Source: Dromaius novaehollandiae (Eukaryota; Chordata; Aves; Casuariiformes; Dromaiidae). From it: a DNA stretch of 64,000 bases. Location: positions 29,228,001 through 29,292,000 of the forward strand of contig NC_088106.1 of assembly GCF_036370855.1 (NCBI RefSeq). Direction: 5' to 3'. The notes under the pieces are model-generated. The model was given only the letters and a program-made list of their open reading frames with translations, did no database searches and was not told the DNA's origin. The position numbers and the translations under genes were made by a program. Each line of letters begins with the position of its first letter. Position 1 is the stretch's first letter. Positions 11,501 through 26,500 of the stretch are shown here, in pieces.

Positions 11501-14500
11501 GGAATGAAAGATTCATCTAATTTGCCCCTTTTTTTTTTAAGCAGGCAGTGAGGGAAGAAAATCACTGACAAACCTTTAAGTGGAGGCAATATATGCATTT
11601 CACAAGCCTTCTCTCACCATTTCTGACAGAAGCAGAAATCCACTTTCCCTAGCAAACTGGAGTTTAGTGAATACAACAGTCCAAACTTCAAGTTGTTGTT
11701 TGCCTCTGCAGTCTCTGTATTGGATTTAGGAAAACAGAAGATTTCTCTCTCATGCTCACGGAAAAGCAAGGCCCTGTCTGTGGTCAAACTTCAACTCTGT
11801 TTGAAGCCCTCTGCTCTTTACAGACACTGAAAAGCAAAGACTTAAAGTGACTCCTGTGGCGGGAGAGGTCACAGAGCAGAGGCAGGGGGAGATGAAGTGC
11901 TACCTGAGAGCTCGGCTGTTTGTTACACCAGTGCGGCGGCACGCAGTAATTCTCCGCGTGTGTTTCAAAACTGCCACGCTGGCACTAATTTCAGGGGAGA
12001 AGAAAACAGTGACTACTTTGTTAGCAGAGGCTTTCAAGCCGATCTGTGTGACCTGAGATCAGCTGAGAACGTTTCCTCACGTTCCAAGGACAAGCGCTGC
12101 CAGGACAAAGTAGAAATCGCCCAACAGAAAGCCAGCAAACCTGCATGAAGTTACGTAGCAGAGAAGACGGGCATGTTAAGAAGAACCTTTTCTACATTAA
12201 CCGAATTCTAGATTTCTTTAGGATTCTTTAGCAAATTTCTTTAAGTTTTAGCTAATTTTAGGGCCGCATTTGTTTATTTTAGACAGATTAAAAGTCTGTT
12301 TTACAAGCACGATCAGTTACTTCTAGGAGGTGCTGATACTCACAGCTGGAACTGTCAGACAGGATTAGCCCACAGAAGTGTCTGCTCTCTAAAGGGGTCT
12401 GTCTGAATGGATCTTGGACAAAGCCGTGGTAACATCGTCGTTTACAGCTCCTTACTCTACATAATGAATGTAAATGCATCAGTCACGATGTGTATCTTGT
12501 GAAAAATAAATGCAGAAATGTAATAATAATAGGAACTTCCACCCACTGCAGCTTGCAAGGTTTGGCAGGGATGTCTTCTTCACAGAAAACGAGCCCAAAA
12601 GCACAAGCCCTAGTTCTTTCATCATGCGTTTTGGTCTAATCAATCTCCCACTGAAATAAACAGGAATATTTTTGCTGAATTTAAACAGCTGGCACAAATC
12701 CATGATAAAGTAGTATTTTGATCACCTATTCTGATCTATTCCTTTCAATATTTTAGCGTGCCATTTATTGCTTATGTGTCACAACCAAGTCAGTTGGAGA
12801 ACGCTGCAGTTGAGCTCCACTGATGAATGCTACAGTAAATTACAGTGCTCTGCGCAAATACAGATGCCAGACCAGACACTGCAGAGCAAGTTGTTTCCTG
12901 GGTCACTTGTGACTTCTGCCTAGGCAGAAGACAGTAATGCTGTGATGGAAAAATACCACACATGCTGAACACATGGGTTTTTATCCAAAAATCAAACTCC
13001 AATTTCTATGACAAGCAGTTTGCTGCATTTGCAGATGTTTGGGAAGATCCTAAACACTGTAATAGTTGCTATAGAGAAGCTTCACAGTTCCAGCTTTGGT
13101 CCTACCAACATTGTAAAAGGGCTAAGAAGTGGAAACAAGTTACATTTTGCCTCCTTAGTGTTTAATGGGAAATGCGTGAAACTAGGCTCTGCCAAAATTA
13201 TTTTCGTGGTAAGTCTGCATGACAGCCATATGTTGACAGATTATAAGATTAAATGCAAGACAACTGAGAGATGTTAGAAGTAGGTACGTTGGATACACCA
13301 TTTGCCCCAGCTGAAAGCCTGTACCAGGACCTTCACTGTCTGCTGCTGCATGCGCCCAAAGCTTTGTTCTCCAACAACCACAGCTCTGGCAGTGAAATCA
13401 GTTTGTGCACAACTAAAAGCAGTGATTGCATTTCCATTTCTTCATTATTCAGTTCACTCTTGTGAAAGCCTGAAGAACAAGCCCTGTAGCGAATTAACAC
13501 ACGAAAGCTCGTACTTAACTGCAAAGCAACTATTCAAAACACAGACAAGGAAGTAAGCTACCAGGCAGTACTCTTCTCGCTGCCTCTCTGTTCACAGAAA
13601 TATGATTTTATTGCCAAGAAAGATGTACACTGTTCACCAAAGCCTTGGCTCTGCTCCTCCAGTGCTACCTGCCAGCAAACTCATGCAACTTGGAAAATAT
13701 TTTATCCCCAAAAGTACACACACGTACACATATATAGATAAATATATATACACATATATATGGTCCATTTGAGGCTATGATTACCAGGATTATGTGGTTG
13801 ATTGACTGGAAGCTGAATTATAGTGTCTCCTTCTGCATCCAAAAAATAAGTAACTAAAAGCCTTTAGAAGTAAGTCACGAGGTCACGTCTGTCTGATTCT
13901 TTTGCTAATTGAGCAGTCTGTATGCATCCTCACCGAACAGACGCAGCAGCAATTTCCGTGGCTAATACAAAATAACTTAACCATGAAATAAGCAGAGGTG
14001 CTATTTAAACATTTTATTCTCCACTTCCCTTCGTCTCAGCATTCTAGTTTACCTCTGACATTCATTAACATGCTGAGCATATAAAAAAAATCCATCTTTC
14101 AGCTGTGAGATTTCTCATAACAAATCCTCAGTTCTCACCCTCTCAGAATGCTAGCTGTAAGAATTTTCTTAATGAACAACAACATGAATTACACTGCGCT
14201 TCACAAAAATGGTAAAAGGCAGCTGTGCATCTTCATTTGTGGATCTTGGAGTCTAAGTCAGCAATACATAGAGTGAATACCTGTTTGCCGTGCCAGGCTC
14301 TCCCGCTGCTTCACAAGAACCTCCCGTGCCAGGGAAGAGACCTTCCACAGCTCCACTAGCTGACCTACAGGCAATTGCAGATTAAAACAACAGAGCTGCA
14401 GACCTTCAAGTCACAAAACACTAAATATGGATGTGGATCTGATAACTTCCTCGGCAGCTTTGCAAAAAGAAATGCATTAAAACATAGACGTGCTATTTCC

Positions 14501-17500
14501 AGTGCTTAGAAGTTCGGCTAGCCTTTTTTTCCTCAACAGTGTTTGCACTACATATCACCATGGTATCACTTGCCAAGTTTCTCAACAGGCAAATAGCAAA
14601 AATATGCTCCAAAGCTCAGAGTAAACCTAGTAGCATACAAAGAATCAGCTTACATGGAAGGGAAATCAGTCCCAGTATAAAGAACATCATCAAACACCCT
14701 GCAAACTTCTAACTGAATACCATACAGCCTCGAAAGAGTGAAGGCAAAGCAAGTAGCACATGAATCAACACTTGAATGCTTGTGTGACACGAGACGAATT
14801 AAACTGGAGGCATTCAATGTTAATCCAAGGAGAGTTCCTAACACGAGGACTCTTCCAAATCCATGCACGTGGGTAAAACCTTGGCAATCAGTCTCTTAAA
14901 CACTGACTTGCTTCATAGCACATGATGGAGAACTACCAAATGGTCTTCCAGAGGGACTTGTTTCATATCGCATCGGTGAGACAGAAGAGACCCTATCTTC
15001 TCTTAGGGAGAGGTGACTGGATGTGCACCCCTGTGAAGTCTAACTGAATTTCTTTGCACATGGTGACAGCTACAAGCTGGAGTAGTTTGTTGGTGCCTGG
15101 ATTGGCACAGCAGCCCAAGGACAACGTATAAACTGTCAAACACCCAGGTGGTTTTCTAAGATCCTGTGAGGGCTGTGGGTGGCACAGGTGGCAGACAGCC
15201 CTGTCACAACAGACTGGCTTGTGATGAGCCCCGGCCGGGAGGCAGCACAGCGCACAGGAAGGAATCAGGTGCTGTTTCACCACTGACAAAGCAGAAAGGC
15301 ACGGGAGGCAGAGGGCTGCATTCCTTCGGGAAGAATTCAGCAGGCTAGAAGGGCCCTCTGAGAGCCCGATACCTATTCGGGTGCCTAAATGGGGACAATG
15401 ATCTTCAGCCCCGCAGACTACAACAGTGGGCAAAACGATTGCTTGCTTGCTTCCTTCCTTCCTTCTCTAGTTATATGCCTAGCTTGGGACAAAAAAAGCA
15501 TTGCAAATAGAGATTGGTCAACCATAAATATTCACCAAGTACTGCAATAGCTCCAAATTACGCTTCGCTTAGAGCGTGATAATAGCTTTTGCAGAGGGAT
15601 GAGAACAAACGGAAGGGGAAACCAGGAGTATATTTACAGACGTCACATGTCAAACAAAACAAAACAAAAGCAACAAAAAACCCCAATCCACTGCTAACCC
15701 AGTTCCCATTTCTTTGTATCATGTGGAATAGCCAGGACGTCATATCTAGCAAAACACCATGGGACGTGCAAGGAACAGGAGACACAGAGCCACTGGGAGA
15801 AAGAAAAGTATTTCAGGACACTCTGAGGTACTGTCAGTTATACAGTACCACAACTGGAAAATGTTCTGGTGGAGCTGAACTGCGCCATCGGTAGCTATAA
15901 TGAATTGTAATTAAAATGCCTGTCAGCTTTGAAGGATCCTCATATAGAGAGATACGGAACACCTTAACACAAGTGGTATCTTAGCCCTGCACTTCTTCCA
16001 AACAAGCACTATATGGAGACTGTTCAAACACATTTCTAGTGCAGAGAACACAACCAGAGCACAGCAAACACACTCCAAAGACAGGTGCCAACCCCGCAGA
16101 TGAACACCAGTTACTCCAGCATCATCATAAAAGAAAGCAAAGTCATGAAGCAGGACCTTAACAACATGTAAATACACCGAGAAACTTTAGCAGGCTCTGA
16201 CCTGACAGAAGTATATTGTTACAAACAGCAAAATAAATAGCACATTTTCACAGAAGTGCCTACATCAGAGCACTAACAAACCTGTCCCATTCCCGATCTC
16301 ATTCAAGGCACAGGAGAGAACTGGTCTAGCTAAATTTCTACAGTGGTTCCTCCAGCAAATTCACAGGGATTTTGTACTGTTGCCAATTCTTTTCTCATAT
16401 GAAGTAGAGGTGTTCCCTGTCATTGCTGTACAGTGATGGAGACAGCTGTGACAGCCCTTGACTTGATAAGCCATGAGCTTTTCACAGGAAACCAAGAAAG
16501 ATGGAAAAAGTAAGAAAGTTTTTCTTCATCATAATTTGTAGTTTAATGCGCTTCTATCTTGACTTGTTTTAAATACAAAAAGGATCATAATTTTACATGC
16601 TGTGAGCTGTCTAGCTTTTCAAGGTATTCTGCACACTTCCACTTACAGCAGGTAACTATTAAATGCAAACAAACCCCAGATCTTCCTTGTATCATCCCTG
16701 CTCTTTCCTCTTGTTTCTTATATTGATGTGCCAGATTTAAACAAAAAGCAATCCCAGAGGACTTAGAAATGTTTCATGCAACCATAAACTCTCTTAAAGG
16801 GACCATATTTGTTTACTAACCATTGAAAGGCAACATAAAATTGACATCCAAAATGGCAATGAACAGCACTGCACAACACATGCGGGTTCTGAAAGGAGCT
16901 CAACAAATGCTACATTTATCACGGGTATTACTAACCACAGTCCCAGTACAAACACACACTGTTACGAGAACACAAACACTGCAGCCCAGGCATGAAAAGC
17001 TAAGTAGACAGTTCTGTCACCTGCACAAGCGCAGCTTGCCATTAGCACAGCAGCTAAGCTCTGGGGATCACAGCCTGAACTCTGAACCTAAGGATGGTTG
17101 TCTCCCACCATCCCTCTACAAAGCTGCCTCCCCAAAGGGGAGAACCACTAGTCTTTGCACATTTTTCTGAAGAATTTTATCCTCCAACTTGTGCTAGACA
17201 TTTTTTAAATTCATTAAGGAAAATAGCACAAAATGGATTTGTGTTAAATATTGATTTTTACAAAACCATCCTCATGCAACCTCTGCTGAAGATTCAACAT
17301 CCATCATTTTCATCCAGACAGCCAGGGTACTGATACTGCAACAGAGAAGGGTAACCACAGATCAGTGTCAAAAACTACCTATAAAGAACAAAGACATTTC
17401 CCAGCGTAGAGAAATCACAGACACTAGAAGAGACAAGTTACGATCTTCCGCCAGATGTGTTGTATGTGTATGTTCTGCAGCGGGTGCACCCGTGAGCTCC

Positions 17501-20500
17501 TCCATGAGATGTGAATCTTATCCTGGGAATTGTTACACGAGAACAGCTCACATGTCCTTGAAGAGAAAGTCGTCTCCAAAGGACTGCACTGTCTGAGCAA
17601 GACCCACACTCTGCCACTCTCGCAGGCAGTGTCCAGTCCGGATGGACAGCTGAGGCAGGCGGCTGTACTTGCTGCATCTTGCAGGAAGGATGCAGAAGAA
17701 CCCTCCCATGCCCATTGCAAGAGGCTCAGGGAAAGCATAATTTTATTTTCCCCAGGAATTTAAATTCACATCTGACAATCAAGACCTCATAGTTCGGACC
17801 CTGGAGAGAGGCACAGAAATACACCCTCTTTGGCTGATGGGTAGAGAGATCATGACTGGACCAGGGCACTGCAAGGTACCCTCCAAACCATGCCAGGCTA
17901 CAGTCTCGCACCAGAGCAAGATGTGCAGCAATCCCATCATGCGCTGCAACCAGCCATGAAAAGTCTTCTGGTCGCTGGGCTCTAGGCTCAAGCTCCCTTC
18001 CGGCTGAGGAAGAGGGTGGTCAGCCAGCAGTGTAGGAAATCAGCGTAACAAAACTCAGTGCAAGACTTTACAGAAGGGAAAGGCGATACTTATCTTGCAA
18101 AACCTATGCAAGCTGATTTTACCTACTCACACTTGTTCTTTCACAGGTTTCATTCACTCACACTCTCACACCCATATGTGCTAAAGCACCAAGATGTGTG
18201 CGCCCAAGCGGTCTGGCCAGGATCATTTGTGTAGCATGAAGGACAAGGGACAGCAAATGACAAATCCTCATCCTATCTCTGCATTTCTACTTCATTTGCA
18301 CTGACAGAATTAGCATTTGGATAGATCTGTTATACCCTTAAATATATTTGGGGCGAGCTTGAGGTTGCTGCTCATGGTCTGTTTTTCCCAGTTTGGAGTA
18401 TATGCATCTTTATGGCTACAGTCCATTTTCCTGGTGGGCTACCAGGAGAAACAATGGCGTGTGCGATGCGCTGTACCTGCGTCGCTACCTTCCTGTTGTC
18501 AGAGTACAGGGGCTCCTGCTGACAAGTCATCTGTGCTACAGCCTTATCGCAGCACAAGCCTTCCGGGCTTGACAGAAACAACGCATTCTTCAGCTTTCGC
18601 GCTGCGAACAATATCCTTCATTATCAATTTAGGCCATCCTTTTAACCCGCGTGCTGTTGTTTCTTCAGGTGCTTATCTACACATATTTCCAGTCATATTT
18701 CATTCACACCAATCCTTGCATTTCTCTTACAAGCCCCTACTGCAAGAACACATTTGTGGAGAATTTAAGGGACAACACCCCCTGCTTATGCCCAAAATAC
18801 ATCACCTCGCGGAGCTGGTGCGTGCAGGGTGCCAGCCCGTCCTTTGGAGCGGTTTGGGATCCAGCAATGCTCTGCACAGGCAGGAGAAAGAAGAGGCCAA
18901 GTACCACCTTTAGGCGAGGAAGTGTGCCATCACATCGCGCAGTGCCACGGCCCGGCAGCGACCCTGGTCTGGAGGATGCGTTTCCTGGGACCAGGCCAGC
19001 AGAAAGGCCCTAGAAAGGCTCTCGCTGGACACAGCAGGGAAAATGCTTCGGGGCTGGGTGCGAGCACACAACCAAACAGCAGTTTTGAGAGCAGGCATGT
19101 GGGCTCTCAAGCTCAAGAGCCACCAGTGAAAAAGAGAATATAAATGCACGCCTCTTGTTAAAATTGCTTTACAACATTGGTAATATATAAATTCCAACTG
19201 TTAAGATGCCTAAATTAAAGTATATTAAAAACAAGGCCCAGTTGCCAAGCAATCATATTTTACTTTCCTAGTAGATTTTTTGACTTCCATCTATGTGAAT
19301 ATACTGAACTATTGGCAAAAATATCATTAAATTGCATCAATTGCACTTCCTGAATTCTGCAATCTGTCACTATATAAAGATTATTGCTTAGGACAAGAAC
19401 CAAAGTGCAGAGCAAAACATAGTCTATATCTTATGGAAATAAATTAATGAAGGCACTGGAATAAAAATGACAACACAGTAAAACACATATACATATATCT
19501 ATATATGCAAGCATACTCCCTGGAAACCAATCTACTGTCATCAACTTTTTACATTAATATAAGCTTGTGCTATCCATCAGCAGCTAAACCCACGCTGCCA
19601 CAGTTATCATTTTGGAGCATCTTGGGACGTTTGTTAGTGAAGCGCTTTGGGTTTCGTCCCTTACAGAAACACAAAGTCCTAGTACGACCTCCCCAGTGTG
19701 CAGACTCTTAAGTTAGGTAGCACAGCGTGAACTGACCCACGAGGCTCAGCTGCTGTCAGGAAATCTGAAGTCCTGTCCTGGGTACCTGAAAGCCCTCGGT
19801 GGGGCTTCCAGCAAATCTGAACAGACAGACAGCCCTGCAGACCTGCAGGATGGAGATCACGGAGATGACAATCTCATTACTTAGTGTGTCTTGTCGGGCA
19901 ATGCAAGGATATGACCAGGAGCTGTAGTTTAAGACCCACAAAACATCCAGCAGTAACAAGAGTGAAGATAATGTGCTAGAAGGCAGGGGAGTCGTATGCT
20001 TTTGCATTCAGGCAGTCAAAGAAAACAGACTTGGAGAAGACTGGAAGTAGATTTCCTCCCTTGCAGATCCTGGGAAGGAAGCCTTGCATTCACCCCTTGC
20101 ATCGCAGCTACTATATACATTTTGTCTGGGGCCTGAAGTGCCTGAAGAAAGATGTCTGAAGGCTTTTACCAGAATCAAGGGCTCCGAGCAGGAGCAGAGG
20201 CTCAGCCTCCAGCACCGAGCCTTACAGAACGTCTCGAATTCTGGGGCACGGACAACCAAGCCAGCGGAGGAGAGGGAGCATTAAGGAACATTTCCTTCAG
20301 CGGCACTTGCTTCCAGTACAGAATAGCCACAGCCTTGTCATTTCAGACCGGCCCCGTGTTGTGAAAACAGCACGTTAACCCTTCAGTCAGCTACAGAAGA
20401 GAGGCGTCGTTTTTCCACAACTCTCAAAGGCTGCTTCCAGCAGATCACTGAGTTTTGGGCAAGGAGACATAATTCTTTCTGAATCGAGCTCCTCAGATGG

Positions 20501-23500
20501 ATGGACTGATTGTGAAACACAGCTTCGTTGTCATGCATGACAAGTAAGAGTTTTTGGCTGAGAGAAAGCGTTTTGGTATACAAGATCCCCTTTCTCAGGA
20601 CTTTTGGAGAAAGAAGTGCAATGATTTCTCTTCAATCCTGTATCTGAAGATTTAGCCCTAGAAGATGTACTTACAGCAAGTAACTTGAATTCAAAGCTTT
20701 TCCTTTGGTCTATTCCTGTTAAGTGGTACCAGGGCTTTGTAAACATAGCAACTCTGCATTACAGCAAAGATTTCAAAATGAACGACAGCAGGTTCTTTCA
20801 AAGGCACTGACGTTCCCACAGAGTTTAATGAAATCTGCATATTTGGGTTCTCTTTCGGAGACACAGAATTAAGTCTATTCATACTGTGATTTGGGGATTA
20901 TAGCTAAAACCAGAGCAACAAAACACAATCCAGGTCTGGAATGGTGTATCCACAACAAAACCAGCGGATGACTATTTGCCCTTAGTGTTATACTTCAGAA
21001 TATAATAAGCTGACACTCTTTATTCTCTTTAGTATATACTTAGCGAAATGAACCTAGAATATCATAGGCCTTCAAAATACAGGTGAAGAGAAGATACTGC
21101 AGAGCCACAGACAGCAAATCTTCATTAAAAGTGTTTCCATGTTACAAGCTGAAAAATCTACCTTTCTGTGAGTTTTGCCTGGTGCTCAGCGTAATGCCTT
21201 GCCTGTGCAAACATTTCTTCCAGACACACTGGCTTAAACTGGCTGGACATCCAAATCCTTTTCACAGCAAGTGCAAAAGAAAAAACACCTATTTCTCCCC
21301 AGATTTGTAATCATCCTCCCACCAAGACAAGGCATTTTTCAGGAACGCCCAGCCCCAGTGTTCCTAGCCCAACTGCTGCATTCCTATTTAGGCAGCCCTT
21401 TTCCCACAAAGAAAAATACAAGCTACTCCAAATATTCAGTCTCAGAACTTAAAACCCAAGTATTTTACAACTCCTTTTTTTTCACGTTTATCCAACAAAT
21501 CAATCCTCACGGTGTAGTTTTGTCCTATGGAACAGCACTGCTGGAAATTCAAGGGGACATCACTGCTTTCTGGCTGGCTATTTTCAATAAGCTCTAGTCT
21601 ACAACTGCAGGAAGCCCATCACCTTTCGGAGAGCGAGGCTAACTCGAGACACACGTAAGGCACTGTTACAATACCACTCCTTTGCTCTGTCCTGGATGCA
21701 GCGAAGATTCTTTTGGCCACCAAAACCAATGCAAAAAAAAAAAAAAAAAAGACCTACTAGAACAAAAGCATGCCTTTAGCATGTCTGTAGCATCACATAC
21801 ATTGTGGGCTTATTTTGGGATCCCATCCACGGCTACAACCATTCCCCTAACCTGGGGGGAACAACGGAAGCTGGCTGGCAGGCAGACACTGGTGCTATTT
21901 AAACCCCCAAGCTCTGTCGTGGTGCACTTGAATACCTCTCATAAACATTTTTGCTCACTTGCCAGTGCTCTGTTACAGGAAACAAAGGCTGCCTCGCTGA
22001 TCTCCCGCTTACGGCTCTCCTAGGCAGACTGGGGTCGGAATAATTACATGGGCTTCAAAGATCGTTTGAAGCTCCCGCTTGATAATTTGAGCCCCTGCTG
22101 ACAGCTTCTGGCACTCCAGAGGGGAGAGACACCACAGAGATACTATTTGTGTGCAGAGAGCTGCTTACAGGCTGCACACATCACTGCAAAGAGGGGGAAA
22201 ACGCCAGCACCCGCCACACGCGGGGCCAGGACGCGCACGCTGACGGAGGACAGCTGGGAGCTGCTGGATGACACACGCAACCACATCCCTTTCTCCGTGA
22301 AAGAGGACTGATCGAGAGCAGCCTCAGCAGAGAGCTTCCACTGGGTTTGTGGGACAGAAATTGAATGTTTTTATCCAAAAATATTATTAAAATGTTCGTG
22401 TTTGAAATAGAGAAGAATGTGAGCTATCTGCTCCGAGTACAGCCAGGGAAACAGGTGCAGTGACTGTCAGCATTTTCTGTCAGCGGCTGGGACACTGAGT
22501 AATCGTCTCGCACAACCCGAGCGCTACAGGAGAGACCCCATGCAGAGCCAAGCCAGGACTGGCTTGTCCACCGCTGGGGGACCTGGAAACACCTGCAGCA
22601 GAGGCACAAGGATGTGACGCAGCCCGCTCGGAGAAGGGAGACCAGAAATCCTGGACTCCCCGTCGCAGCAGACAGCCCAACAGGAAACGTAAACATACTG
22701 CGATGCTGCATCCCCAGAATCTGTGCTGGCATGGCCAAAGGCAGAGAAGTCCTTCTCCTCCAAACCACCCAGAAAACGCAGGCCCTTCTTGGCATGCCAT
22801 CAATCACACAAATCCATTTTCTCCTTTTGGCTGAGAAACAGCAGCTCGTGTTTCTTGTCAAGCTTGCCTGACCTCACGCAGGAACTGCTGAGGATCACAC
22901 CTGACCTACGTGAGCCCCGTGTAGCCACTCCAAACTCAGGCCACAACAGTCCCATGATTACGTGATGTTCGCTTGGGAGCAGGAAGCTATTTCAAGGCCC
23001 ACTTGCAATTGCTACACACCACCTAGCACAGCACAAGGGCAGGGGGAGCATTCGCTTTTCTAGACTCTATACTGCAATCACGATCTTTTCACATGTCCAA
23101 CCCTGGCGTTTTCCCTTTCTGTCCACCCGAAGTAGGCTGCACGCCTTTCACCCATGCTCTGTTTGTTCTCTTGTATAACAGTTCTAACAGCTGAACCTGG
23201 CAAAAGTCAGGGAACTGAAATTTATTTGCTGCATATATTCTTCAGTAAAAGATATGCAAGAGGATTTAAGAAACTACAGGCCTGCTTGCTTGACACTGAA
23301 CCTGGGCAAAAGAAAACGAAATCACAGAAAGATACAAAATAGCAGTTACCATCTACTGATACCAGTACCGCAAAGCAGGTATTGCGGGACCATCGTTCAT
23401 ACGTGTTTTTGATACTTGCAGCATAACACACTGAGAGTTTTGCAAGGCATTTAACATACCACAAGACATTCTTATTCAAACTAAGCCTCTGCAAAAGAGG

Positions 23501-26500
23501 TTTAAAGGTTTCAACGGAATACCGGATTTTTGCATTGACAAGGGATGAAGCCAGACTTGTAACCATATCAAGTGTGAAGATTTCTCCAGCGAGCTAATTC
23601 TTAGGAAATAAAATTAGAAACCATACTCAAAGTCCAGCTTTCAGACCCGACATAAGCCTAAGTATCTGACCTGCTCTGACGCAAGCAGGGTACCACCACG
23701 CAGCCAGCCAGCAGGCTCCCGGCCCGACCGACGCACAGCGTCGGTGCAAATCAGGCCTGCAGTGGAAATCCAGAGATAAAGAAAGGAAGGCAGGTGCCTC
23801 ACTACAAACCTGTCAAAGCTTTTATCTTACTCTGGAAGAAGGTGATCTGAGCAATGTAAAGCCCTCAACCTGCATCTAGATCCCACAAGGCTAAAAGGGA
23901 GTTGCCACGATGGCAAGAGGAACGCACGCAGGGATGCGCTGGAAGGGCGCAGCACAACTCGGGGAAGTGGCTACCAGGACAAACGTGGGGGCTGAAATCC
24001 AAGCACCGCTCAGGCCTACAGTCTCCCCTGCAGGGAGGAGAGGACTCCGAAGGCTGGGGCCGCTCCTGCTTCCCGCGTGGGCAGGAGTCGGCAGGGTGGC
24101 TTTGTGACACTCGAGGCCTGAGCCCCCCTTCCCTCAGGTGACCCAGGAGTAGGGTGGCTCTGAAAGCCACCAGGTTGCACAGGGTGGACGTACGTGCCCG
24201 GACAGCCGTCGCTCTGCCTCATGCCCCAGTGCGGAAGCAGCAATGGGTAGAGGGCTTTCCTGTCACACCGCCAGGGCACGCAGACTGCCGCGCCGGCCCT
24301 CCCTGGGCGGCCTCTTCCAAACCTCCAGCACTCTGCATTTCGTACATTTTTTCTCCCCAATAAGCATGGAACAGACTGAAAATGACCCGAAAGAAGCTTC
24401 CAGGAGGAGACGCAAAAGTCATACAGATGTGCAAAGCACTTGGAGCTGTCTGGATACACTGAAAAGTCTCTGCGATCTTGCCTGCCAGCTATTATTGCCA
24501 TTTTACAGACAGAAAGCCAGGGGAGGTAGAGACAGAGCTTAAAGTACTGCTCACTTCAGAGCATGCCAACAAAAATGGCTTTGGGGAATTCACTCTAGGT
24601 TCTTTCTCAATTATTACTTCTATATCCAAGCGGCTCTGCGATGCTAAATTACTTCTGTCACTGAAGTAAGCAGGTGATCCCGAATACACCTGAGAAGCCA
24701 AGCCGGGGATTGCAGCGGCAGTGAGGTTTCGTCCTTTTTCAGCGCGTAAGTGCACTCTGAACGAGCTGACATTCTCCAGGACCTTGGACAAGGATGGAAA
24801 GTAATACTTCAAAGGCCCTTTTAATTGACACAGAGCTTCCTGCACCCCAATACAGCTCTTAAGAGTCACAGAAAAACCCTTTCAAGGACCCTCTGAGGAT
24901 TCCTAAGTCAATATTACAGCACTGTGTTTAGGAAGGATTACTTCCAACGCTGTTTAATTACATCTCTGACCCCTATATAATTTCCATTATAGGCCTCATT
25001 CTTACCCCTTTTAAGTCCAATTCCATTCATTCTGCAAGAGCAGGATACAAAGAGATCCGCAGCTCTGAAATGTGCATTAGGAAATAATGGGGTAAGAAGA
25101 GAGCATACTTCCTCCGAGCTTTCAAGAGATTAAACAAGAAAATGAGGTGCGCAATGGACTTCTTTCATTTAAAATTATAGTTTCATGAGGCAAATGCACC
25201 TCAAAGTGGGCCTCAAAGGCCTTCAATGAAAGCAATTTCTCGCCTTCTTAAGCAGCCTATTCCCATGCTTCACTTCTCTCACTAGTTAGAAAAAGTTTTC
25301 TAATATCCAAAACTAAACTTTCCTTAGCACAGATCAAGTGATATGTGGTTATCCTCCAAGTCTGTGCAGAGAAGGACTAGAACACAACTTTCTTTTCAAG
25401 GCCGCCTTTACACATTGCAAAGCCCATCTCCTCTCCCTCCATCAATTCTTTTACAGCCCCAGCAACCCCTTGGCTTTCGCACCTCCTCGTAGATCTTATT
25501 TGGTAAACTTCTGATCCCTTGAGGACTTCCTACAGAGCCTCCCAATCCTCCTATCGTTCCTTGAAGTGCAATGCTCAAAACTAAACCGTTACTCTGGTTT
25601 CATCATTACTGAGCTGAACAGACTAATTAAATTGCATGCCTTGCAATGCTCCGGTTAACGCATCCCCAGGTGGAGGCTTGGGTTTCGCTTTTGGGTTTGC
25701 TACCACAAAGGCCTCCTGCTGATGACGAGTATTCAGTTCGTGATCCATCTTAACCCCTAGATCCTGCTCCACGATGCCGCTTCTCCACGTGCTCCCAGCT
25801 CTGCATGCGACTTCCTCGCGCCATCACTTACTGACTGTGGATAATACCTCCAGGTCACACCACCACTCTGAGCTCTGATCCTGTCCTCCTGAGTGCTTAC
25901 ACGCCCATAGGTCTTAATGACGGCCACAAATAACTGAGGCCAGAGAAACTCTGCAAAAGAAGAGTATATCTAGGCCATAATTTGGGGGGCACCGTGTGAC
26001 TGATAAAGTGCCACTAACAGAGACATCGCTGTCCCCTTGCAGCAGGCAGCCATGACACCAGCTTCGAGCACAGCCAGTCGTGTCTCCACACAGCACGCGT
26101 TTCAGGGCACGGCCTGCAAACACAGCAGTCCTGACAACAGCTTTAATCAAAAACCAGTTGCAAACGAACCCCAAATCGGAATGAAATTCCTAAAACATCC
26201 ATTTAATTCAAAGAGAAGCTCTCGTCCAGATAAAAGGTAGCTATTTAGGCAGGCCCTTTTCCCCACTATGCAAAATCTGCAAAACTGGGGGGGAGGAGAG
26301 GGAAATGTATATGTGAGTTTAAATTACAAAGAGCGCCAGCGACAGACTTAAGCGCAGAACAGGCTGCCAGGAGGCGAGGGACATCTTCAGCAGCACGGAG
26401 CAACCCTTACGTAAGGGTCCAACTTTAATCCCGTCCGCGTGCTCCAAGACCTCCAGAAAGGACCGCTACGCCACGCACCATCGTCTTCCCACCCCAGACA

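Noticed and set aside
18317-18913. 198-codon plus-strand ORF in the C3orf70 intron
   Set aside because: No recognisable domain, promoter, codon-use pattern or homologue. Overlapping ORFs in the other frames are comparable, as expected by chance in 18 kb of intron.
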